Shown one piece after another: positions 14,401-26,400 of a stretch of 64,000 nucleotides of DNA. The position numbers were made by a program, and so were the translations under genes. Under the pieces are notes generated by a model, which saw nothing but the letters and a program-made list of their open reading frames with translations, had not been told where the DNA came from and made no database searches. Source of the DNA: Lamellibrachia columna (lineage: Eukaryota; Annelida; Polychaeta; Sabellida; Siboglinidae). The stretch covers positions 1,285,095 to 1,349,094 of the forward strand of contig OY759263.1 of NCBI GenBank assembly GCA_963662155.1, written 5' to 3'. Within the stretch, counting starts at the first letter, position 1; every line of letters begins with the position of its first letter.

Positions 14401-17400
14401 GTGAATGAAGACATTCAGATGAGTCATTTGACAGATGTGAGTTGGTGTCCTGTGTGTGGTCATTATAGAGTTAAGTATCATGTCTTATTATTTAGCATGT
14501 TTGCTCAATGGTTTCACATGCATGCACATGCACACACCCATGCATGCACATGCACACACCCATGCATGCACATGCACACACACATGTATAATATGACTCC
14601 AAACCTGTGCATACAACAGAGCTTTGAAATAACGTCCACTCAGTGACCAGAAATGATAACCATTCAAGATAGAGATTTCTCCATACAAACGTAATGACAC
14701 TTGCATTATACCATTTTACTAGCCAACTTGAGAAAACTTATTGATTCTACTGCCTTTAAAGGCAAATTGTGTTATTTTTGGACATTCCAGCAAACTCTTT
14801 TCAACATCTTGGATGACCTCAGTCGCTATGGCAACATTGTGTGGAAGCTCAACCAATTTGTTGATGTTGTTGCCTTGGAAACGAGCTGTGGGACAAGTTC
14901 ATCGTCATCACAACAACACCGCTTAAATGACAACAGTACCAGTGGTGACGCCGGTGGCATCTGTCAGACTTACCAGGCATTTGGCATCGCCATTTCACAT
15001 GTCTTACAACAGTTCAAATGGGAACTTGTTGCCATGGAAACAGAAATTTGTGCTCAAGGTATTTATGAAATTTTTTAATTCCTTGATAAAAAATATGGTG
15101 TTAATCATAGCAATGTCACACGTATGATTCTAAATATCTTGCTAAGACCAGCTGCATCATGTCATTATCATGTAATAATGCGAAAACACGTGTAGCTATC
15201 GTGGACAAATAAATAAATAAACTTTATGTTTTTTATATATGCAAAATGTATTCATTATTTAATATTATCAAAATGATCACATTTCCATTATTTGGACAAG
15301 TTGAAATGAGTCTCCCATTAGCTGGTTCGTGACAGTGAGCTGTCCACCCGTTGGTCTTTTGGGGACCCATACATATCATTGACTACGTTTGACCAACAAC
15401 AGCACTGAAACCTAGTTCTTGATGTTCTAAGTTTGAGTGATGGAGAAGATGGATGACTTGATAGACATATAGGATGGATAACTTGGTAGACATATAGGAT
15501 GGATATCTTGGTAGACATATAGGATGGATAACTGGTAGACATATAGGATGGATAACTTGGTAGACATATAGGATGGATAACTTGGTAGACATATACGATG
15601 GATAATTTGGTAGACATATAGGATGGATGACTTGGTAGACATATAGGATGGATAACTTGGTAGACATATACGATGGATAACTTGGTAGACATATTGGATG
15701 GATGACTTGGTAGACATATAGGATGGATGACTTGGTAGACATATACGATGGATGACTTGGTAGACATATTGGATGGATGACTTGGTAGACATATAGGATG
15801 GATGACTTGGTAGACATATTGGATGGATGACTTGGTAGACATATAGGATGGATGACTTGGTAGACATATAGGATGGATGACTTGGTAGACATATACGATG
15901 GATGACTTGGTAGACATATTGGATGGATGACTTGGTAGACATATAGGATGGATGACTTGGTAGACATATACGATGGATGACTTGGTAGACATATTGGATG
16001 GATGACTTGGTAGACATATAGGATGGATGACTTGGTAGACATATTGGATGGATGACTTGGTAGACATATAGGATGGATGACTTGGTAGACATATAGGATG
16101 GATGACTTGGTAGACATATACGATGGATAATTTGGTAGACATATAGGATGGATAACTTGGTAGACATATAGGATGGATGACTTGGTAGACATATAGGATG
16201 GATAACTTGGTAGACATATTGGATGGATGACTTGGTAGACATATTGGATGGATGACTTGGTAGACATATACGATGGATAACTTGGTAGACATATAGGATG
16301 GATGACTTGGTAGACATATTGGATGGATGACTTGGTAGACATATACGATGGATAACTTGGTAGACGTATAGGATGGATGACTTGGTAGACATATAGGATG
16401 GATGACTTGGTAGACATATAGGATGGATAACTTGGTAGACATATACGATGGATAATTTGGTAGACATATAGGATGGATAACTTGGTAGACATATAGGATG
16501 GATAACTTGGTAGACATATTGAATGGATGACTTGGTAGACATATTGGATGGATGACTTGGTAGACATATAGGATGGATGACCTGGTAGACATATAGGATG
16601 GATAACTGGTAGACATGTTGGATGGATGACTTGGTAGACATATAGGATGGATAACTGGTAGACATATAGGATGGATGACTTGGTAGACATATAGGATGGA
16701 TAACTGGTAGACATATAGGATGGATGACTTGGTAGACATATAGGATGGATGACTTGGTAGACATATAGGATGGATGACTTGGTAGACATATTGGATGGAT
16801 GACTTGGTAGATATATAGGATGGATAACTTGGTAGACATATAGGATGGATAACTTGGTAGACATATAGGATGGATAACTTGGTAGACGTATTGGATGGAT
16901 GACTTGGTAGACATATAGGATGGATAACTTGGTAGACATATTGGATGGATGACTTGGTAGATATATAGGATGGATAACTTGGTAGACGTATAGGATGGAT
17001 GACTTGGTAGACATATTGGATGGATGACTTGGTAGACATATAGGATGGATGACTTGGTAGACATATATGATGGATAACTTGGTAGACATATAGGATGGAT
17101 GACTTAGTAGACATATTGGATGGATAACTTGGTAGACATATTAGATGGATGACTTGGTAGACATATAGGATGGATGACTTGGTAGACATATAGGATGGAT
17201 AACTTGGTAGACATATTGGATGGATAACTTGGTAGACATATAGGATGGATGACTTGGTAGACATATAGGATGGATAACTTGGTAGACATATAGGATGGAT
17301 AACTTGGTAGACATATTGGATAGCTAACTTGGTAGACATATAGGATGGATGACTTTGTAGACATATAGGATGGATAACTTGGTAGACATATAGGATGGAT

Positions 17401-20400
17401 GACTTGGTAGACATATTGAATGGATGACTTGGTAGACATATAGGATGGATAACTTGGTAGACATATTGGATGGATAACTTGGTAGACGTATAGGATGGAT
17501 GACTTGGTAGACATATAGGATGGATAACTTGGTAGACATATTGAATGGATGACTTGGTAGACATATAGGATGGATAACTTGGTAGACATATAGGATGGAT
17601 AACTTGGTAGACGTATAGGATGGATGACTTGGTAGACATATTGGATGGACGACTTGGTACACATATTGAGCGGATGACTTGGTGGACATATTGGATGGAT
17701 AAGGATAATTTTATTTGTCTCCACAGCAGAAAAACAGATAAATTGCATTGAGAGGCAATATAAATTATACATATATACATGATACATACAAATATTGAAC
17801 TGTACAATATACAATACCAATTAATAAATAATCAACAAAATAATACATTATGCAACAAAAAACAAAAATTGCTGTGAGACGGGAGACTCCTACTAAGACC
17901 AAAAATGGTCGCTATCGTAGGAGCCACCCAATCTAAAAATAACATATATTCCTTATATATCTATTCCTACATTTTATATAACGCACACAAAATTATTATG
18001 TCAAAATGTAAGTTTTTTGTTGTCTCTTACGTATAATCAATTTAAGTGTGTGATGATGTGTTGTGTTGATGTGTTTTGTGTGTTGTGTTCGACTGTACGC
18101 TTGTAAGCATGCGTGCAAGTATACAGATTGAAAAGTTTAATTGTACTTTCATGAACTGAACACTCATTCATAATTTATTCATAATTTATTTAATTTAGTT
18201 GGCATGTATAGCAGGGTTAAAAATTAACTAAGTCTACCAAAGATGCCGTCAGACCATCAAACCACTTATGTGTGGTGGTCTGGTGGACCACTGGAATTTT
18301 TTTGCCATTTTTTGAGACTATGTTCACCCGTGAGCCAGTGCCCAAGGCACTCGGCGGTCTTTATATTGGCTGACTGACATGCATCATCATTCATGACGTA
18401 ACATGAAATGGAAAATGCGCCAGTTCACCGATAAAAACTGAATGTTTAAATATTGCTTGATCTCACGTCAGAGCTCTTATCTTGCGTTAGACATATGGGG
18501 ACGGCTTGCCTTGTTACCAGAAGCGAGGCTCTGTGGGGAGAGTGCGGTTATTATTGATGTAATTTAAACATACAACACATTTCACTGCATTGGACAAACA
18601 TGTACACAACTATTCATAATAATCACAACAGGAAAGATATTGACAAACAAAAGCCCCGACATGTTTACACATTTGAAGCGTGTATGCGCCAAACTTACGT
18701 CAACCGAGTTAACACTAGTTTTGTGCTGCCAGCTAGTTATTAATGGTGGAGGTAAAAGTTATTAGTGGTGGAGGTAAAAGTTATTAGTGGCGAAGGTAAA
18801 AGTTATTAGTGGTGGAGGTAAAAGTTATTAGTGGTGGAGGTAAAAGTTATTAGTGGCGAAGGTAAAAGTTATTAGTGGTGGAGGTAAAAGTTATTAGTGG
18901 TGGAGGTAAAAGTTATTAGTGGCGAAGGTAAAAGTTATTAATGGTGGAGGTAAAAGTTATTAGTGGTGGAGGTAAAAGTTATTAGTGGCGAAGGTAAAAG
19001 TTATTAGTGGTGGAGGTAAAAGTTATTAGTGGTGGAGGTAAAAGTTATTAGTGGCGAAGGTAAAAGTTATTAATGGTGGAGGTAAAAGTTATTAGTGGTG
19101 GAGGTAAAAGTTATTAGTGGCGAAGGTAAAAGTTATTAATGGTGGAGGTAAAAGTTATTAGTGGTGGAGGTAAAAGTTATTAGTGGCGAAGGTAAAAGTT
19201 ATTAGTGTTGGAGGTAAAAGTTATTAGTGGTGGAGGTTATTAGTGTTGGAGGTAAAAGCATTTTGCTGCAATACCCAATATATATATATGCCATGATAAT
19301 GACTGATGAAATAAAATGTCTATCTATCAATGTGCAATAGAACGCATGATTTATATAGAAATGCACAAATTGGTGATAACGTGTTTTGCATAAAAATTTA
19401 TTTAATTAATTCGTTAGCATTGCATCTTGCCATACAGTGTCAGCATGGCTTACGAACTCCATAGGAATTGTGCAGTAGCATCTTTTTTCGCAAAACGTCG
19501 AAATAATTCTTATTGGTTTAGAATATCGATCTCCTAGATAAAGTTTTCATCAAATTTTTTCACCGTAGCATATTATGTTGAGCATAGCAAAAATTGCCAC
19601 AACCAATTTTAAATTGAACTGTGTGATTTTTTTAAATTTTGTGATAATTTTATATCAGTAACATTGTCTTTACTTAGACAGTTTGTCAAATCTAAATACA
19701 ATAACAAAATAACGTGTTTGTGCATTATTCTGTTGTCCAAGTTTCATGTAACAAAGTTACCTTCAATTCACTAAATCTGGCACCGACCACCAGAAATTTG
19801 GCAGGACCACCAGATTTCCTGTGGTCCACTGCCCAGAAAAGTTTTTCCCATGTTCCAATTTCTACCCATGTATAGTGCATGTGACATTATGTTTTTGTAG
19901 TGTTTGGCATAACTTGAGAACCCACTAAAACTATGAGTCACTATCTTGTCTGTAACAAAATCAGGTATACTGTTTATTACAGTAGATTTTGATGTGTGTA
20001 CTTGTAATAAAATTTAAGTTCTTGTAATTTTACTAAGTCTTCTACTTTTAATGTGTTGAGTTTTTTAAGTGGTTCTGTATGTGAATTGTATTTGCTTAAT
20101 GTTATAATTTGTACTGCTTTTGTATTTTCACTGATCTGTTTCCTTGATATCCCATGACATAACACAGTAATTAATATGAGGTAATATCAATGCATTATAT
20201 AAAATAATTTTAATTTCTGAAGGTAGCACATGTTGTAATCTGTCTAGTATTCCTATAGTTTTGGAAAGTTTATTTGAGATTTTGTTGTTGTTTTTTCCAA
20301 GTTAAGTTAGCATCTATAATTAAGCCTAAGAAGTTAAATTCTTCCACTTTCTCAATTATTATATTATGCATTTTTTTAATATGGAGTTGTATGTTTTGAG

Positions 20401-23400
20401 GATAGTGTTACCGGTAGTGGTCTCATAATCAGGTGAATTAAGGTAAGACATTTTTAATTGTTTATAAAGTGTATCCCAATATCTAATGGATTTTAGTAAA
20501 CCTTGAGTGATCCATGTCAAATATTTATGTTTGTATTTATTAAATTTTATTATTTTAATTGACGTACTTATTTTTAGCTCGCATAATTTCTTCATGCATT
20601 ATGTTATAATTTAGATTGGGGTCCTCATTTGGATGTTTATGTAGTTTGTTGTAAATGTTATCAGAAGAATCAGTTTAAATTTTGAGTTTCTGCATGACTT
20701 CTTCACTTTGTGTATCTATGTTTTTTTTAAATAAATTTGGAAGGAATTTCTACTTTTAGAATAATGTCTGTAATAAAAAAATAAGGTTGATCTGAGAAAG
20801 TTTTTGTGAAAATCCCAGCAATTCTTTGAATATGAATTTGTTTAACTTGCAAAACAAGTTATCTATCAGTGTTCCGTTGGTTCTAGTGAAACGAGTTGGG
20901 AAAGTAATTTGAGGGTAAAGACTATGTGATATTAAAGTATAAAAAAAACTGCTGTAGATTCTGTTCTCATTTATTTTTTAGTAAATTTATATTAAAGTCC
21001 CCAGCCATAATGACATTAGTATTGCTATTCTCCAGAGATGATATAACTGATGAAAATTCATCAGTAATTTTTTTAATATATTCATTGCATGATCTAGGAG
21101 GTCAATATATATTTCCAATGGTCATAGTCTTTGATAAACTATTTTCCAGTTACTTTAATTACTTAAATTAATGGAAATGTAAATGCCTACATACAGGACA
21201 TGGGAACTTGGATGTAAACTAAAAAATGGGAGATACTGTTTTGGGTACTACTGTAAAAGAAAAGGACTTAGGAGTTACAATAAGCACTGATATGAAAGTT
21301 TCAGAGCAGTGTGGTATTGCAGCTTTAAAGGGTGATAAAATTCTTGGGTTGATTAGGAGAAGCATAACTTACAAAGATAAAAAACTAATTATACCTCTTT
21401 ATAAAGCAGTAGTTAGACCTCATTTAGAATACTGTATACAAGCATGGAGACCATATCGTAAGAAGGATATAGATACACTTGAACGCATACAGAGGAGAGC
21501 AACTAAAATGATTCCAGAACTGAGAGACCTTAGTTATGAAGAACGCCTGAAAGAATGTGGTTTAACAACTCTAGAAACAAGGAGGTTAAGAGGAGATCAG
21601 ATTGAAGTTTTTAAGATATTGAATGGGTATGAAAATATTGATAGAAATATGTTTTTCTCTCTCAAGAAAGATAGTAGAACTAGAGGACATGATGTAAAGT
21701 TAGTAAAGGATCAGTGTAGATTGGACATCAGGAAGTACTCGTTCTCACAGAGGACAGTAAATGAATGGAACAGGTTATCTACGGATTGTATAACCGCTAG
21801 CAGCGTGAATATGTTTAAAAACAAGTTGGACACATAATCTCAGGAGGGCGGGTAACACATAGACAAACACTGATGAACTCTCGATAAGCCAATGGCTTCC
21901 TTGTCCACTTGCCATCTGGGCCTTTGGCTTGGATGGCAAATCTTGTTATTAGCCCAAGAGTTCATACATATTTAGATTAATTTTTACTTCAGATTTATAT
22001 TTATTATCCACATATATTAGTAACACTCCTTTGTTGCTGCATTTTTTCCCCTGTGTTGTACAATCGTATCCATCTAAAAAAACTTAGAGAAATCATCATT
22101 ATCTGTTTTACACGTCTCTTGTTACGCTGAATTTTAAGTTGATACTATGTAGGTCCTCTACGAATATTTCAAGTTCAATAAACTTTGCATTTATAGACTG
22201 AATGTTCGAGCTTAGAACACTAAAATTGTTAGTGTTATTATTTGCTAAATTGGTGAACTTATCAATGTCATAATAGGAAGAGCAGCGTATTACTTGAGGC
22301 TCGTTATTCTCATCATTATTTTCATTTGTACTAAAAACATTACTTAGGTTGTTTTGACCTCCTAAGTAGGAGAGGAAAGCTTCATCTAATGTTACTGTGC
22401 CTGAGTTTGTGGAATTAGTCATAAATGTATTTAATGATATTAATATAAGTGTGTATATAAGAAATTTGTGAGTGTTACGAATGAGTAAATTGATATTTGT
22501 TGTTGTTCCGTGCGTACATCAGTACTGAGGTACACGTCATGTAAATAAGTGAGCAGGGTTGAAAAAGATCATGATTTTTATTTTAAAAAATTAAAAAAAT
22601 CAGATTTTTTAAATTTAAATCGGATTTATTTTATTTTTTTTATTTTTTTTAAATCTGGTATATAGATATTTGTGTAGATGTTTAAATTTGTAAACTCTTT
22701 CAAACATGTTCTATTCACATCGATTTGGGTTCTTGTTCTAACAAGAGGGTACATGATTTTTGCTTATATAAAGACATTAGACAATGTCCACAAGGCCTCA
22801 CCACCTCCTGTAATTGCATAATCTGTCTTGGAAAGGAAAGCATGCTGTGTGTCTGTGGCTGTAGCAGTGGTAATTATTGTTTGCCTATAGGGTGGATTAG
22901 CACCTGTTCAGGGCTCTGTGTACTCTAAGGGTCTCTAACCAGAATACAAACTGGTACAGTATTAAACAACTGAGTCAACATACTGAATTGGTAACAACTA
23001 GCACAAGCTACTCAGGGCTTCTGAGTTGAAAAGATACTTCCTCTGGAAGACAAGTTTGTGTGGCTTCACTGCATTCAGAAAGGGAATAGCTCAAACATAC
23101 ACAATGTCATAAAATATTTGACTATCAGGCTATCTGTTGACAATACAGCTACACAAGTGTGCACACTTTGTGTTTTGTATTAAAAATCATACAAAACTTT
23201 GTTGCTCTCGATGCTTGTAAACAATTATTTGTGTTAAATTCATATAAATCAGCGATTAAAAAAACCGGAAATAAAAAAAATCATAAATCAATGATTTTTT
23301 TGGAGTGATTTAAATCATGATTTAAATCAATGATTTAAATCAAATGATTTAAATCAAACAACCCTGTAAGTGAGTGAACTGAAATGGACATTCAAAGATG

Positions 23401-26400
23401 TTGACAAAGTAAATGTAAGAAAACAAAAACTACAAGAAAAGAAAAAATTACTGGCTGCACTTTAGATCATGGCTATAAAGAGATGATCCAGGGAGATAAG
23501 TAGATAATATTATATACCAGTATACTCATATAGGTATACATAAACATGTGTGTCATGTCCTGACTTATGACATCGTCAGTTTCATATACATATAGTAAAT
23601 TATCGAGAAACAAGCAAGCCAGCGAAAGCAACATTAGTGGTGATGTAACACTAAAATAGCCGGGGGGACATGAACAATAATTACTATGACAGGTATATTT
23701 TGAAAAGGCAATTTGCATATGTCCATCCAAGCATAGCAAGTGGGGAATAATAAATCATAATAAAAATAAAAAAAATAAAAAGCCCTGTCTTTAGATCATG
23801 CCAGTTTCACAAATACACTTTAAAATATTGTGACAAACACACAAATACACTTTAAAATATTGTGAAAAGTAATTATCCATGGCAGCAATATCGGTGGGCA
23901 TATACTAAAACCAAAACATCTGGTTATAATCCAAAGTGTTCATTATGGGTAGGCACAGTGCCACTTTGCAATGTTCATCCAGGCATAGCCGGTGTATAGT
24001 GCGACATTGCATGTTTACGCAATCAAACATTTGGAAATTAGCGAATCCAATGATGCAATCCCATGATACCTGGTGCACCATCATGTTTGCATCTTTGTAC
24101 AATATGTTTCCGTGTACGTCCAACAGTCTAAAATATTTCCCTCTTTCTTCATTTTCCTAAGTTCGTATATGAGTTCAGAATGGTCAGGTCCTCGTTGATG
24201 TAAATACGGTCCCTGGACATTGAGGCAGCATTGCACGCTTTGAGATTCACTCGTGCTTTGCCATCCCTGCGCTGATCAGTGGTGAATCTCACGATTACAG
24301 AGCGTGGCCTTCCCTCGGTGATACGTCTTCCTTCTTCTGTGTGCTCTTTTGATTTCACATGTCTGCAATATTTAGCGGAGAAAGTTTCATGTGTTCATTT
24401 ACAATGTTCACGATGGTGTTTCTATTTCATACCCTTCCACTGCCTCCTTGAAAACGAAGGTTTGCCCTTCTTGAATACTGTTCCATATTGTCCTTATCTG
24501 TTTCCAGAGACTCTATTCTTGTTTCAAGTTGTTGAATTTTGTTGTCCTTTTCCTCAACATTGTTTTTCAGTTGTTCCGTCTTTGCTGTTAGATAATCCAG
24601 TTTGTTGGAGATTTTTTATGGAAATAGTGCCAATGTCAATGTTTCTAGGACAACGTCATCACTGAGTATTTCTATGAAAGTCCGTTTTAGTTTTTCTGAG
24701 TCCATATCTTGAGAGAATGTGGCACTGGAGGAGCTATGTTTGTGGTTTACAGGCATGATGATAATTTGTGGCACTGTTTAGCACGTCCAGCAAGTATATT
24801 ATTGCACAAGAAACATAGTTCTTTCGGCATTCAGCACGTGTTTTCTATGTTGAAATGGCGCTTTACCTGCACGACGAGTTCATTGACGTTGACGCTCCCT
24901 GTAAACATATTTGTTCTTTCTACATTGTTATGCACATGACGACATCTTGCCGGAGAGATACGTTTGATTGAGTTGATGTAGTGAACACTTTCAGTAGTGT
25001 AGTCACAGCGGCTGTCAACGACCATCGACAGGCAGCAGTGCTTCAGTTGATGTAGTGATAACACTTTCAGTAGTGTAGTCACAGCGGCTGTCAACGACCA
25101 TCGACAGGCAGCAGTGCTTCAGTTGATGTAGTGATAACACTTTCAGTAGTGTAGTCACAGCGGCTGTCAATGACCATGGACAGGCAGCAGTGCTTCAGTT
25201 GATGTAGTGATAACACTTTCAGTAGTGTAGTCACAGCGGCTGTCAATGACCACCGACAGGCAGCAGTGCTTCAGTTGATGTAGTGATAACACTTTCAGTA
25301 GTGTAGTCACAGCGGCTGTCAACGACCATCGACAGGCAGCAGTGCTTCAGTTGATGTAGTGATAACACTTTCAGTAGTGTAGTCACAGCGGCTGTCAACG
25401 ACCATCGACAGGCAGCAGTGCTTCAGTTGATGTAGTGATAACACTTTCAGTAGTGTAGTCACAGCGGCTGTCAATGACCACCGACAGGCAGCAGTGCTTC
25501 AGGTGATGTAGTGATAACACTTTCAGTAGTGTAGTCACAGCGGCTGTCAACGACCACCGACAGGCAGCAGTGCTTCAGTTGACAGGGACACAGTAGACTG
25601 ACCAGGGTGTCGTCTTTCAATGATTCAACTGCTGGACTTCGAAGTGTTGATGTGAAACCTAGTAAGCGTCTATAGACACTGAACATAATGTTTCCGCTGT
25701 CCTCTTCAGACCGTGTGGTTTGCAATGCTTCATATTCCATATGTTGTTGTTGTGTCTGTGTACACATGTACATATGTTGTTGTTGTGTCTGTGTACACAT
25801 GTACATATGTTGTTGTTGTGTCTGTGTACACATGTACATATGTTGTTGTTGTGTCTGTGTACACATGTACATATGTTGTTGTTGTGTCTGTGTACACATG
25901 TACATATGTTGTTGTTGTGTCTGTGTACACATGTACATATGTTGTTGTTGTGTCTGTGTACACATGTACATATGTTGTTGTTGTGTCTGTGTACACATGT
26001 ACATATGTTGTTGTTGTGTCTGTGTACACATGTACATATGTTGTTGTTTTGTCTGTGTACACATGTACATATGTTGTTGTTGTGTCTGTGTACACATGTA
26101 CATATGTTGTTGTTGTGTCTGTGTACACATGTACATATGTTGTTGTTGTGTCTGTGTACACATGTACATATGTTGTTGTTGTGTCTGTGTACACATGTAC
26201 ATATGTTGTTGTTGTGTCTGTGTACACATGTACATATGTTGTTGTTGTGTCTGTGTACACATGTACATATGTTGTTGTTGTGTCTGTGTATATCGAAATT
26301 GACCAGAGAGCAGATACTTTTTTGTACTGATCTCAGCAGTGCCACCTGGGGTGACATGTTGGACATATTGGATGGATGACTGGGTGGGTGGACATATTGG

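Larger units (their letters stand above)
19870..22422 (-). pseudogene. LINE ORF2, RT core deleted and endonuclease interrupted
   Basis: The N-terminus reads FSVLSSNIQSINAKFIELEI, the usual start of an apurinic-type endonuclease, followed by DGYDCTTQGKKCSNKG. After the nested CR1-type tail (21173-21960) it resumes as VIMAGDFNINLLK and FPTRFTRTNGTLIDNLFCKL. Next come the linker (WITQGLLKSIRYWDTLYKQL), then directly KVEEFNFLGLIIDANLTWKK and the thumb ILYNALILPHINYC, KLNTLKVEDLVKLQELKFYY and PDFVTDKIVTHSF. The palm between linker and thumb is absent at about 20365. It encodes no working enzyme. Confidence 0.8.
17703..26345 (-). mobile_element. L1-type LINE, dead, with three nested insertions
   Basis: A minus-strand mosaic flanked on both sides by the same 25-bp minisatellite. 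In transcription order: a possible 5' UTR with tandem monomers (26345-24710), ORF1 from ATG at 24703, a gap, ORF2 endonuclease start at 22422, interruption by a CR1-type tail, endonuclease GDFN motif near 21000, linker domain, RT thumb and C-terminal domain to 19870, interruption by a hAT-like element, and a 3' UTR ending GGAGACAAATAAAATTATCC near 17703. The RT palm with its catalytic box is missing. The domain order is seen; that all pieces belong to one element is inference from order, strand and flanks. Confidence 0.6.

Noticed and set aside
14344..14646. Independent 100-codon plus-strand gene starting at the ATG in exon 4
   Set aside because: The first 31 codons are TUBGCP5 exon 4, followed by a donor; the rest is intron with a CA-rich repeat.
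15318..17820. Minus-strand 829-codon frame and shorter relatives
   Set aside because: They translate the 25-bp array (and LINE 3' UTR at the start) in rotating phases; no start context, domain or codon pattern.
22725..22928. 67-codon frame in the hAT element as a gene
   Set aside because: Short, Cys-rich, no transposase motif; it fits the inside of a non-autonomous element.
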